A DNA stretch of 64,000 nt, from positions 3,658,001 to 3,722,000 of the forward strand of contig JAADJJ010000001.1 in assembly GCA_010092695.1 (NCBI GenBank). The letters are read 5' to 3'. The stretch comes from Enterobacteriaceae bacterium 4M9 (GTDB taxonomy: Bacteria > Pseudomonadota > Gammaproteobacteria > Enterobacterales > Enterobacteriaceae). This document shows, piece after piece, positions 17,280-25,954 of this stretch (its first letter is position 1; the number at the start of each line of letters is the position of its first letter). The notes beneath the pieces were generated by a model. The model had not been told where the DNA came from, ran no database searches, and saw only the letters and a list, made by a program, of their open reading frames with translations. A program made the translations under genes and the position numbers.

Positions 17280-17999
17280 CTACGCACCATCCCAGCTCTC
17301 AATCAACTCTGGCCGCTGCTCCGGCAGCCATGAAATATCCACGTGATATTTTTTAATATTATTTTTGTCGAGATAAACGACCGTCTGCTTGCGTGTTTTT
17401 ATCCAGGGCGACGGATCAACATAAATATTATCGCTATGAAAGAGATAGGTTTTATTTGCCGGTTCGTCAACAAACTGGCAAACAATACGCCAGGGCGACT
17501 GGCCGTTAACGTCAACCGCGGAGTTAATCACCGCACCAAGAATGGTCGCTTCTATCGGTTGCCCTTCGTGCATCAGTCGCTCGGTCCGGTTCTGGCGACT
17601 GCGCATTAAAAGCGGCGGTAATGCGCCCATCAACGCAAAACCCACGCCAAATATCCCCATCACCAGCGAACCAACATACTGCCCTTCGAAACCGCTGATG
17701 CGGGCTTCGTCCGGCTCGTCGGCCAGGTACAACACTTCAATATCCTGCCCACGCATGCTGTGATAGCCCGCGCTGCCTACAGAGGAAGTGAATTCATTTT
17801 TTTTCCCCTGGCTGTCATAAAAGCTGACCACGGGATACCAGATACGCTGGCCCTCACTACGATCCAAACCTAAATCCACAACCTTGCCAGTAGTCCGTAA
17901 CGCATTTTTTTCAAACTGGGCTTCTGACCAGGCCTGATAAAACGACAGGCCCAGCATCATACAGCCAAAGAATAAAAAGAACGTGAATGTCCGTTTCAT
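17280..17999 (-). CDS. DUF3592-like membrane protein
   Basis: This 239-residue protein has an N-terminal hydrophobic segment (about 4-20) and a second one at about 110-132. Between them is the WYPVVSFYDSQGKKNEF...VLYLADEPDEARI pattern typical of DUF3592 proteins. A second similar soluble block (PWRIVCQFVDE...TVVYLDKNN) follows. It is probably an inner-membrane protein of unknown role. It is a single gene between ybcI and cysS that E. coli lacks at this place. Its start is the ATG at 17999. Confidence 0.78.
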   Translation of the reverse strand: MKRTFTFFLFFGCMMLGLSFYQAWSEAQFEKNALRTTGKVVDLGLDRSEGQRIWYPVVSFYDSQGKKNEFTSSVGSAGYHSMRGQDIEVLYLADEPDEARISGFEGQYVGSLVMGIFGVGFALMGALPPLLMRSRQNRTERLMHEGQPIEATILGAVINSAVDVNGQSPWRIVCQFVDEPANKTYLFHSDNIYVDPSPWIKTRKQTVVYLDKNNIKKYHVDISWLPEQRPELIESWDGA

Positions 18000-18201
18000 T
18001 TTGCATCCTGCAATTTATATTTTTACAAATGACTATCTCCTGTTGTCTGAATTATTATTGCACAACAAAAAAAGAAGTCACCTGTCCTGAAGTGCTACCC
18101 CCGATGAATAATAAATACTCTGGTTTTTTATCAGATTAATCAGGGTTTATGCCAGGTTAATAACGAAATTAAACGGTACTTCTTCTTGTTTCACAGCAAT
18201 A

Positions 18202-18232
18202 AAAAAAGCCCGATATATCGGGCTTTTTTTAT
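18202..18232. terminator. Terminator after cysS
   Basis: A perfect palindrome AAAGCCCGATATATCGGGCTTT is flanked by A7 and T7 runs. It lies just after the cysS stop on the minus strand and can work in both directions. Confidence 0.9.
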
Positions 18233-18242
18233 TACGCTATGA

Positions 18243-19628
18243 TTATTTTCTGCGCCAGATTGTTCCCTGCGGACTATCTTCCAGCACAATTCCCATTTCA
18301 TTAAGACGATCGCGCGCCGCATCTGCCGCTGCCCAGTCTTTAGACTCGCGGGCGTCTTTACGCTGTTTTATCAGCGCTTCAATCTCAGCAACTTCGCCAT
18401 CATCTGCTTGCGCACCGCTTTGCAGGAACTGCTCCGGCTCCTGCTCCAGCAGCCCCAGAATGGCCGCAAGCTTACGCAGATGTGCCGCCATACCGTTTGC
18501 TGCCGCTGGGTCTTCCGCTTTCAGGCGGTTGACTTCACGCGCCATATCAAACAGCGCAGAGTAGGCTTCCGGCGTGTTGAAGTCATCGTTCATCGCCTCA
18601 GTAAAACGGGCCTCAAAGTCTTCACCGCCCGCAGGCTGAGCGCCAGCATCGGTGCCACGCAGCGCGGTGTAAAGACGCTCCAGCGAGGCGCGTGCTTGCT
18701 TGAGGTTCTCTTCGCTGTAGTTAAGCTGGCTACGATAGTGGCCTGACATCAGGAAATAGCGGATAGTCTCGGCGTCATAATGCTTGAGCACGTCGCGCAC
18801 GGTGAAGAAGTTGCCCAGTGATTTTGACATCTTCTCACGATCGACCATGACCATGCCGGAGTGCATCCAGTAGTTCACATACTCGCCGTCGTGGGCGCAG
18901 GTGGACTGGGCAATCTCGTTTTCATGATGCGGGAACATCAGGTCAGAGCCACCGCCGTGGATATCGAAATGGCTGCCAAGTTGCTTGCAGTTCATGGCTG
19001 AACACTCAATGTGCCAACCCGGGCGCCCTTCGCCCCACGGTGACGACCAGCTCGGCTCGCCCGGCTTGGACATTTTCCACAGTACAAAGTCCATCGGGTT
19101 ACGCTTCACATCGGCCACTTCCACGCGCGCACCGGCCTGTAGCTGTTCAAGATCCTGGCGCGACAGCAGACCGTAGTTCGGATCGGTCGGCACAGCGAAC
19201 ATCACGTCGCCATTGTCTGCCACGTAAGCATGGCCACGCTCAATCAGGCGTTCGGTGAGGGCGATGATTTCGGGGATATGCTGGGTCGCGCGTGGCTCGC
19301 TGTCCGGGCGCAGAATGTTCAGTGCGTCGAAATCAGCGTACATCTCGGCAATCATGCGGTCCACCAGCACGGTGAACGGTTCACCGTTTTCGTTAGCGCG
19401 TTTAATAATTTTATCATCGATATCGGTGATATTACGCACATAGCGCAGCGTATAACCGAGGTAGCGCAGGTAGCGCGTGACCACATCAAAAGCGACAAAC
19501 GTGCGACCATGGCCAATGTGGCACAGGTCGTAAACGGTTATCCCGCACACGTACATCCCCACTTCGCCGGGGTTAATAGGCTTGAACTCTTCCTTCTGGC
19601 GGCTCAGGGTATTAAAGATTTTTAACAT
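18243..19628 (-). CDS. cysS: Cysteinyl-tRNA synthetase
   Basis: A 461-residue class I aminoacyl-tRNA synthetase with the same length as in E. coli. It charges tRNA-Cys in the cytoplasm. The zinc ligand C28 lies in MYVCGITVYD, the HIGH motif is at 37-40, and KMSKS is at about 266-270. The C-terminal anticodon-binding part ends GTIWRRK. It is divergent from ppiB with a shared promoter region of about 175 bases. Confidence 0.98.
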   Translation of the reverse strand: MLKIFNTLSRQKEEFKPINPGEVGMYVCGITVYDLCHIGHGRTFVAFDVVTRYLRYLGYTLRYVRNITDIDDKIIKRANENGEPFTVLVDRMIAEMYADFDALNILRPDSEPRATQHIPEIIALTERLIERGHAYVADNGDVMFAVPTDPNYGLLSRQDLEQLQAGARVEVADVKRNPMDFVLWKMSKPGEPSWSSPWGEGRPGWHIECSAMNCKQLGSHFDIHGGGSDLMFPHHENEIAQSTCAHDGEYVNYWMHSGMVMVDREKMSKSLGNFFTVRDVLKHYDAETIRYFLMSGHYRSQLNYSEENLKQARASLERLYTALRGTDAGAQPAGGEDFEARFTEAMNDDFNTPEAYSALFDMAREVNRLKAEDPAAANGMAAHLRKLAAILGLLEQEPEQFLQSGAQADDGEVAEIEALIKQRKDARESKDWAAADAARDRLNEMGIVLEDSPQGTIWRRK

Positions 19629-19803
19629 CTGAAGATTCCATGTAAACGTGTGTCAAAGAAAACGCTGTATATTACCTGTAATTCAACCCGGAAGCAGCAC
19701 GCTTTGCAAGGTGATCCCATTAGCAAAGTTATGCTATAACAGGCGCCTGATTCGACCTGCCCACGTGGGTCCCGGCAACACATTAACAAACAGGATGCAT
19801 ACA

Positions 19804-20298
19804 ATGGTTACTTTCCATACCAATCATGGCGACATTGTTATCAAAACCTTTGATGACAAAGCGCCGCTCACCGTTAAAAACTTCCTGGATTACTGCCGCG
19901 AAGGCTTCTACAACAACACTATTTTCCACCGTGTTATCAACGGCTTTATGGTTCAGGGCGGTGGCTTTGAGCCAGGCATGAAGCAAAAAGAAACCAAAGA
20001 TCCGGTTCAGAACGAAGCCAACAACGGCCTGAAAAACACCCGTGGCACGCTGGCGATGGCGCGTACTCAGGCTCCGCACTCCGCGACCGCGCAGTTTTTT
20101 ATTAACGTTGTGGACAACGACTTCCTGAACTTCAGCGGCGAGAGCCTGCAAGGCTGGGGTTACTGTGTGTTTGCCGAAGTGGTTGAAGGCATGGACGTGG
20201 TCGACAAAATCAAAGGCGTGGCTACAGGTCGCAGCGGTATGCATCAGGACGTACCGAAAGAAGACGTTATCGTTGAAAGCGTGACCGTCAGCGAGTAA
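19804..20298 (+). CDS. ppiB: Peptidyl-prolyl cis-trans isomerase B (cyclophilin)
   Basis: The 164-residue cytoplasmic cyclophilin is almost identical to E. coli PpiB. It catalyses proline isomerisation during folding. The active-site block FHRVINGFMVQGGGFEPG and the AMARTQAPHSATAQFFINV segment are intact. The ATG at 19804 gives the usual length. An upstream in-frame ATG at 19648 would add 52 unrelated residues. lpxH follows after three bases, as in E. coli. Confidence 0.98.
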   Translation: MVTFHTNHGDIVIKTFDDKAPLTVKNFLDYCREGFYNNTIFHRVINGFMVQGGGFEPGMKQKETKDPVQNEANNGLKNTRGTLAMARTQAPHSATAQFFINVVDNDFLNFSGESLQGWGYCVFAEVVEGMDVVDKIKGVATGRSGMHQDVPKEDVIVESVTVSE

Positions 20299-20301
20299 TT
20301 C

Positions 20302-21024
20302 GTGGCAACGCTGTTTATTGCAGACTTGCACCTGAGTACGGATGAACCGGCGATAACCGCCGGTTTTCTGCGTTTTCTGGCAGGTGATGCCCGTAACGCT
20401 GACGCGCTTTATATCCTCGGCGACTTGTTTGAAGTCTGGATTGGGGATGACGAGCCCAGTGCGCTCCACCAGGAGATCGCCAGCGCGCTGCGTGCGCTAA
20501 CGGACGCCGGGGTGCCCTGCTACTTTATTCACGGTAACCGTGATTTTTTGCTCGGTAAACGCTTTGCCCGAGCCTGCGGTATGCAGTTGCTGGCAGAAGA
20601 GTGCGTACTGGATATCGACGGACGGCGCGTGCTTATCATGCACGGCGACACGCTGTGCACCGACGATCCGGGCTACCAGGCCTTTCGCGCCCGGGTACAC
20701 AATCCCTGGATACAGCGCGCGTTTTTAATGCTGCCGCTGGTGATTCGCCGCCGCATTGCGGCCCGCATGCGTGCGCGCAGCAAAGCCGCCAACAGCAGCA
20801 AATCAATGGACATCATGGACGTTAACGCCAAAGCCGTGTTGCAGGCGTTTACCCGCCATCACGTGCAGTGGCTTATCCACGGTCACACCCACCGCCCCGC
20901 CATCCATGAACTCAACGCTAACGGCGCACCGGCCAGGCGCTGCGTGCTCGGCGCATGGCACACCGAAGGCTCCATGATCAAAGTCAGCGCTGACGACGTG
21001 GAACTGATTGCTTTCCCTTTCTGA
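20302..21024 (+). CDS. lpxH: UDP-2,3-diacylglucosamine diphosphatase
   Basis: A 240-residue calcineurin-like metallophosphoesterase that makes lipid X in lipid A synthesis at the inner membrane. Metal ligands are visible as D8 and H10 (FIADLHL), D41 (LGDLFEVW), N79 (GNRD), the MHGD histidine near 114, and HGHTH near 193-197. It starts with GTG three bases after the ppiB stop and is probably translated from the same message. Confidence 0.97.
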   Translation: MATLFIADLHLSTDEPAITAGFLRFLAGDARNADALYILGDLFEVWIGDDEPSALHQEIASALRALTDAGVPCYFIHGNRDFLLGKRFARACGMQLLAEECVLDIDGRRVLIMHGDTLCTDDPGYQAFRARVHNPWIQRAFLMLPLVIRRRIAARMRARSKAANSSKSMDIMDVNAKAVLQAFTRHHVQWLIHGHTHRPAIHELNANGAPARRCVLGAWHTEGSMIKVSADDVELIAFPF

Positions 21025-21116
21025 GCCCTCCGGGCCTCAACAATATCGCCTGCACAACATTTGCACTGCGGCGCTAATTTGCCGACAATGACGGTTTTTA
21101 ACCTGGATGTAACACC

Positions 21117-21362
21117 GTGACAAACCAACCGTTCCAGCCGCTGCTCACCGCAGGCAGTATTTTACTGCTGGCGTTTCTCTCCTGCCTGCTGCTTCCAGCC
21201 CCAAACCTTGGTCTGACGCTGGCGCAAAGTCTGATGACGCGCTTTCACCTGGTCGACCTGAATCAGCTGTACACGATTCTGTTTTGCCTGTGGTTCCTGC
21301 TGCTTGGCACCATCGAGTTTTTCATTATTCGTTTTGTCTGGCGACGCTGGTTTGCGGTGTAA
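21117..21362 (+). CDS. ybdJ: YbdJ-like small inner-membrane protein (DUF1158)
   Basis: An 81-residue protein with two membrane segments. AGSILLLAFLSCLLLPAP and DLNQLYTILFCLWFLLLG closely match E. coli YbdJ, and it ends RFVWRRWF. The start is a GTG. The role is unknown. In E. coli ybdJ is not beside lpxH, so its place here is a gene-order difference. Confidence 0.85.
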   Translation: MTNQPFQPLLTAGSILLLAFLSCLLLPAPNLGLTLAQSLMTRFHLVDLNQLYTILFCLWFLLLGTIEFFIIRFVWRRWFAV

Positions 21363-21664
21363 ATGCCACGGCGCTGTCTTGCCACTCGAGCGGCTCCAGA
21401 CCCGCTTTTATGCCGCACGCCCAGACTCTGCGCATAGCACTCTATAATCCCTCGCGTCCCTGGGCGCTATAGCCATCTGTCTGCGCAGTGCAGCTAAAAA
21501 CAGTGAGGGCATTTCACACGTTTTAATCTCTCATTTGCGTGTGCAAGAACCCGCAGCCATCAACGACGCAACCGTTTTCCTTGCCGGTATTCCGTGCTAT
21601 TCTCTGAGCCCTTCGTTAGCAATGACCGCCATTATCTTCCCGATTCACAGGAGTTCCAGGACGT
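21363..21664. promoter_or_regulatory. Promoter region of purEK
   Basis: About 300 bases without a gene, upstream of purE. It contains the PurR operator at 21566-21581. No other feature is clear. Confidence 0.6.
21566..21581 (+). promoter_or_regulatory. PurR operator of purEK
   Basis: ACGCAACCGTTTTCCT fits the PurR consensus ANGCAANCGNTTNCNT. It lies 84 bases before the purE start. PurR with hypoxanthine or guanine would repress the operon. Confidence 0.88.
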
Positions 21665-22171
21665 ATGTCTTCTCACCAGGCCACGCGAATCGCCATTGTG
21701 ATGGGTTCCCAGAGCGACTGGGCAACCATGCAGTTTACCGCCGAAGTCCTCACCGCCCTTGACGTTCCACACCACGTTGAAGTGGTTTCCGCGCACCGTA
21801 CGCCGGATAAGCTATTTAGCTTTGCCGAAGCCGCCGAGAGCAACGGATTCCAGGTCATTATTGCGGGTGCAGGCGGTGCGGCGCACCTGCCAGGCATGAT
21901 TGCCGCTAAAACACTGGTACCGGTGCTGGGCGTGCCGGTACAGAGCGCGGCGCTGAGCGGCATTGACAGCCTTTACTCCATTGTCCAGATGCCGCGCGGT
22001 ATTCCGGTCGGTACGCTGGCAATTGGCAAAGCCGGTGCGGCTAACGCAGGTCTTCTGGCAGCACAAATTCTCGCCCAGCACGACCCGGCACTGCACCAGC
22101 GTCTGGCGGCGTGGCGTCAGCAGCAAACCGATGAAGTGCTGAATAACCCGGACCCGCGGGAGGGCGCGTAA
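21665..22171 (+). CDS. purE: N5-carboxyaminoimidazole ribonucleotide mutase
   Basis: A 168-residue class I PurE that converts N5-CAIR to CAIR in purine synthesis. The family segments MGSQSDWATM, SAHRTPDKL and IAGAGGAAHLPGM, which form the substrate pocket, are present. The stop overlaps the purK ATG by one base (TAATG), the same coupling as in E. coli. The PurR site upstream indicates purine repression. Confidence 0.98.
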   Translation: MSSHQATRIAIVMGSQSDWATMQFTAEVLTALDVPHHVEVVSAHRTPDKLFSFAEAAESNGFQVIIAGAGGAAHLPGMIAAKTLVPVLGVPVQSAALSGIDSLYSIVQMPRGIPVGTLAIGKAGAANAGLLAAQILAQHDPALHQRLAAWRQQQTDEVLNNPDPREGA

Positions 22172-23238
22172 TGCAGGTTTGCGTACTGGGCAACGGCCAG
22201 CTTGGGCGCATGCTGCGCCAGGCCGGTGAACCACTGGGCATTGCGGTTTACCCGGTCGGGCTGGACGCCGAGCCTGAAGCGGTGCCGTTTCAGCAAAGCG
22301 TTATCACTGCGGAAATCGAGCGTTGGCCTGAAACCGCCCTCACCCGCGAACTGGCACGCCACTCGGCTTTCGTTAACCGCGACGTGTTCCCGATAATTGC
22401 CGACCGCCTGACTCAGAAGCAGCTTTTCGACAAGCTCAACCTGGCGACCGCGCCCTGGCAGCTACTGGCAAGTGCACAGGAGTGGCCAGGCGTCTTCGAA
22501 CGCCTGGGCGAGCTGGCCATTGTGAAGCGGCGCACCGGTGGCTACGATGGTCGCGGTCAGTGGCGGCTGCGCGCCGCTGACGTGGAACAACTGCCCGCCG
22601 ACTGTTATGGCGAGTGTATCGTCGAACAAGGCATTAACTTCTCCGGCGAAGTGTCGCTGGTTGGCGCTCGCGGCCATGACGGCAACTGCGTATTTTATCC
22701 GCTGACCCACAACCTGCATCAGGACGGTATTCTGCGCACCAGCGTTGCCTTCCCGCTGGCCGATCTTGCCCAACAGCAGCAGGCAGAAGCCATGCTGAGC
22801 GCCATTATGCAGGAGCTGGACTACGTCGGCGTGATGGCGATGGAATGCTTTGTCACACCTGCTGGCCTCCTGATTAACGAACTGGCGCCGCGCGTGCACA
22901 ACAGCGGGCACTGGACGCAAAACGGTGCCTCCATCAGCCAGTTTGAACTTCATCTGCGCGCCATTCTGAAGCTGGCGCTGCCAAAACCGGTGGTCAACAC
23001 TCCGTCGGTGATGGTGAACCTGATTGGCACAGCGCTCAACTATGACTGGCTGCGCCTGCCGCTGGTCCATCTGCACTGGTATGACAAAGAGGTGTTGCCG
23101 GGGCGTAAGGTGGGGCATCTTAACCTTAACGACAGCGACATCGGCCGCCTTTGTGCAACGCTCGAAGCATTAATGCCCCTGCTACCGCAGGAATATGCCA
23201 GCGGCATTGCCTGGGCGCAGGTGCGTCTGAGCGGCTAA
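22171..23238 (+). CDS. purK: N5-carboxyaminoimidazole ribonucleotide synthase
   Basis: A 355-residue ATP-grasp enzyme that makes N5-CAIR from AIR, bicarbonate and ATP. It begins MQVCVLGNGQLGRMLRQAG and contains the ATP-grasp segments VKRRTGGYDGRGQW and NELAPRVHNSGHWT. It is the second gene of purEK. The length matches E. coli. Confidence 0.98.
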   Translation: MQVCVLGNGQLGRMLRQAGEPLGIAVYPVGLDAEPEAVPFQQSVITAEIERWPETALTRELARHSAFVNRDVFPIIADRLTQKQLFDKLNLATAPWQLLASAQEWPGVFERLGELAIVKRRTGGYDGRGQWRLRAADVEQLPADCYGECIVEQGINFSGEVSLVGARGHDGNCVFYPLTHNLHQDGILRTSVAFPLADLAQQQQAEAMLSAIMQELDYVGVMAMECFVTPAGLLINELAPRVHNSGHWTQNGASISQFELHLRAILKLALPKPVVNTPSVMVNLIGTALNYDWLRLPLVHLHWYDKEVLPGRKVGHLNLNDSDIGRLCATLEALMPLLPQEYASGIAWAQVRLSG

Positions 23239-23422
23239 CCGCTTTATCGTCATGCAGACGGCGCTCGCCGTCTGCTTTCTGCTCCCGCCAGTGACTTTCA
23301 AAGCCGTCACCAGACAATTATCCCCTCGAAGGCAGTTGCACTTCCCCTCCCCGACTCCGTAAAATTCACTATCACTTCTGCAAAGCCGCACTCCAGACAC
23401 GCCTGCGGCGACAAGGTTACAC

Positions 23423-24547
23423 ATGGAGATAACCCTCCCTCATCGTTCTGACACTCAGGACTATGCGCAGTTATTACTGGCCGACGTTCCACTGCTGGAC
23501 GTACGTGCGCCGGTCGAATTCGCTCAGGGCGCGCTGCCTGCCGCTGACAATCAGCCGCTGATGGTCGATGACGAACGCGCCGCCGTCGGCACCTGCTATA
23601 AGCAGTCTGGCCAGCAGGCGGCACTGGCGCTGGGCCAGCAGTTGGTTAGTGGTGCGACGCGTGAGGCACGCATTGCCGCCTGGCGGGCCTGGTGTAAAGC
23701 GCATCCTCACGGCTATATCTGCTGCGCGCGCGGTGGACTGCGCTCGCATATCGTTCAGCAGTGGTTGCGCGAATCCGGCATTGATTTCCCTTTAGTGGAC
23801 GGTGGCTACCGCGCACTGCGCCAGTATGCCCAAGAGGCCTCGGCCACCCAGGTTTCGCGCCCCATGTTGCTCGTCAGTGGCAATACTGGCTGCGGTAAAA
23901 CGCTGCTGGTGCGCGAACTGGCCTGGGGCGTGGACCTGGAAGGCATTGCCCGCCACCGCGGTTCGTCGTTTGGTGGCATGCTGGCAGAACAACCGTCCCA
24001 GGCGACATTTGAAAATCACCTGGCGGTGACGCTACTGCAAAAATCACAGGCGCACGGTGAGTCCCCCGGCTTTAGCTGGGTACTGGAAGATGAAGGTGCC
24101 GCTATTGGCTCACGCCACATTCCATTGCAGCTTCGCAATCAGATGCAATGCGCAGAGATTGTGGTGATTAACGATCCGTTTGAGCGCCGTCTGGCACGGC
24201 TCGAAGAAGAGTACTTTCGCCAGATGGCAGCGGCGTTTATCGACCAACAGGGTGAGGAAGCAGGCTGGCGGGCGTTTGCGGACTATTTACGCCATGGCCT
24301 GAGCGCCATTCGCCGCCGACTGGGCCTGGAGAACTATTTGCGCCTGAATACACAACTGGAGCAGGCGCTGGCGCAGCACCATCGCGATAATGCCCCTGGC
24401 GCGCACCTGCGTTGGCTGGCCCCGCTGCTGAGCGATTATTACGACCCGATGTACCGCTATCAGTTAGCTAAAAAGCACCAGCAGATCCGTTTTGAAGGCA
24501 CTTATGAAGAGGTCAAAGCCTGGCTTGCTGAGCGCGGCGTACGGTAG
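23423..24547 (+). CDS. selU: tRNA 2-selenouridine synthase
   Basis: A 374-residue protein with an N-terminal rhodanese domain whose catalytic cysteine lies in ICCARGGLRSH (C100 or C101), and a P-loop GNTGCGKT at 153-160. SelU (YbbB/MnmH) replaces sulfur with selenium at the wobble 2-thiouridine of some tRNAs, through a geranylated intermediate. The C-terminal segment YYDPMYRYQL is typical. It stands alone, with a terminator after it. Confidence 0.95.
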   Translation: MEITLPHRSDTQDYAQLLLADVPLLDVRAPVEFAQGALPAADNQPLMVDDERAAVGTCYKQSGQQAALALGQQLVSGATREARIAAWRAWCKAHPHGYICCARGGLRSHIVQQWLRESGIDFPLVDGGYRALRQYAQEASATQVSRPMLLVSGNTGCGKTLLVRELAWGVDLEGIARHRGSSFGGMLAEQPSQATFENHLAVTLLQKSQAHGESPGFSWVLEDEGAAIGSRHIPLQLRNQMQCAEIVVINDPFERRLARLEEEYFRQMAAAFIDQQGEEAGWRAFADYLRHGLSAIRRRLGLENYLRLNTQLEQALAQHHRDNAPGAHLRWLAPLLSDYYDPMYRYQLAKKHQQIRFEGTYEEVKAWLAERGVR

Positions 24548-24562
24548 CGCGTATTCACCGCA

Positions 24563-24591
24563 TAAAAAAGCCGCCCGAAGGCGGCTTTTTG
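24563..24591. terminator. Bidirectional terminator between selU and porin
   Basis: AAAAAGCCGCC and GGCGGCTTTTT form a perfect stem around CGAA, with A and T runs on the two sides. It can serve both convergent genes. Confidence 0.92.
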
Positions 24592-24622
24592 CTGACAGCG
24601 GCACGCCAGTGCGCGCTCGTTA

Positions 24623-25774
24623 TCAGAAGTCGTAGCGCAGACGCACCAGGTTCATGTCGCCCTGCTTGTCAGTGCTGGAGGTGAAGACGTGCTCGTAATC
24701 AACACGGAAGCCATAATCCAGCTGGAAGCTGACGCCAACGCCGTTGTCGATGATTTTGTAGTTACGTCCGTTGATGTACTCCAGACGGTCACCCATGAAG
24801 TAAGGCTGGATGGACTTGATGGCGTACTGCCCAACCGGGATTTTGTAACCGATGAAGTATTCAACGCCCCACGCATCGCCTGCGAAGTAGTTGTTGATAC
24901 GCCCGCTCTTCGAGGTCAGGAAGTTTTCGTACCAGCCTGCGCCCGCAGAAAGGGTCCAGTTATCCGGCGTCCAGCTCAGCGCTGTACCCAGAATGTTCTG
25001 GTTGTAGTTTTTGTCCTCGCCGGTATTCGGGTTGCGAATCTGCGCACGAGTATAGTTCCACGCCGTACCCCAGGTCAGATCGGTAGTCAGGTGGTAATCA
25101 ATACCCAGAGAACCACCGCTCTTACGCTTGTAGCGCATTTTGTCGCTGGTCAGGCGGTCGTTATCTTCAAACAGATAAGACGCATACACATCGGCATCGC
25201 CGAAGGTATTTTTGTACTTCAGCATCTTACGTGAACGGTAAGAGCCGTCGTAGTCACCGTCAACGCCGTTGCCCGGTGCCTGGGCGCGCATGTCGTAATC
25301 CCAGATATCGGTTTTTGCGCCAATAACATCATAGTAAATGCTGTTCTGCTGGCCGAAAGTCAGTGTACCCCAGGTATCACTCTTCAGACCGGTGTAGAGC
25401 ATACGGCGAGTTGTGTTGCGTGCGCCGTCTGCATAGTGATTATCCCAGTCAAACAGTGCCGGGATATTCACACCCAGTTCGTAGTAGCTTATCCAGCTAA
25501 TGTCATCGAACAGGTAGTAATCCGCAGCAAAACGAAAACGCGTGCCGCCGTCAAAACCATTACGCTTGTAGGAACCTTTGTCACCATCGCCGGTCATATT
25601 GTTAAACTGCGGACGAATACTCCCGCCTACGGTGAAGTTAAGGCGGCTAAGCGGGTTCCCTGCCTGCGGGTCTTGCTTCAGTACGGTGATTTCCGCCTGT
25701 GCTGCAAAAGACGCCGTTCCTAACACCACTGCTGCACCGACAAACGTCGCCAGCGCTTTTATATTTGTTTTCAT
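24623..25774 (-). CDS. Outer-membrane porin (Gram-negative porin family)
   Basis: A 383-residue protein with a signal peptide cleaved after AQA (about residue 27). It has a long series of alternating beta strands rich in Tyr and Trp, and a C-terminal Phe (RLRYDF) typical of outer-membrane barrels recognised by BamA. The size fits a 16-stranded porin. It does not match OmpF, OmpC or PhoE, and I cannot name the subfamily or substrate. The pair of convergent genes at a strong terminator and its own upstream region suggest it is a single-gene unit. Confidence 0.85.
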   Translation of the reverse strand: MKTNIKALATFVGAAVVLGTASFAAQAEITVLKQDPQAGNPLSRLNFTVGGSIRPQFNNMTGDGDKGSYKRNGFDGGTRFRFAADYYLFDDISWISYYELGVNIPALFDWDNHYADGARNTTRRMLYTGLKSDTWGTLTFGQQNSIYYDVIGAKTDIWDYDMRAQAPGNGVDGDYDGSYRSRKMLKYKNTFGDADVYASYLFEDNDRLTSDKMRYKRKSGGSLGIDYHLTTDLTWGTAWNYTRAQIRNPNTGEDKNYNQNILGTALSWTPDNWTLSAGAGWYENFLTSKSGRINNYFAGDAWGVEYFIGYKIPVGQYAIKSIQPYFMGDRLEYINGRNYKIIDNGVGVSFQLDYGFRVDYEHVFTSSTDKQGDMNLVRLRYDF

Positions 25775-25908
25775 GTGTAATCCTTACCTGACAATTGCTT
25801 GACATAAGCACACGCATCCTAACGTTTCTTCATGTCAAAACGTGGCGGATGGTTAACGATTTGTGCTTTTAATGGGCAAGGAAAGTATGAGGAAATATTA
25901 CAGAAATG

Positions 25909-25942
25909 CGACATGCGCTGCGAAATATTACAGCGCATGTCG
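25909..25942. terminator. Perfect 12-bp hairpin downstream of ybbP
   Basis: CGACATGCGCTG and CAGCGCATGTCG flank a 10-base loop, 13 bases after the ybbP stop. The T tract is weak. The word GAAATATTACAG occurs twice here (25892 and 25922), one copy covering the loop. Confidence 0.55.
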
Positions 25943-25954
25943 TGAAGCGAGTTG

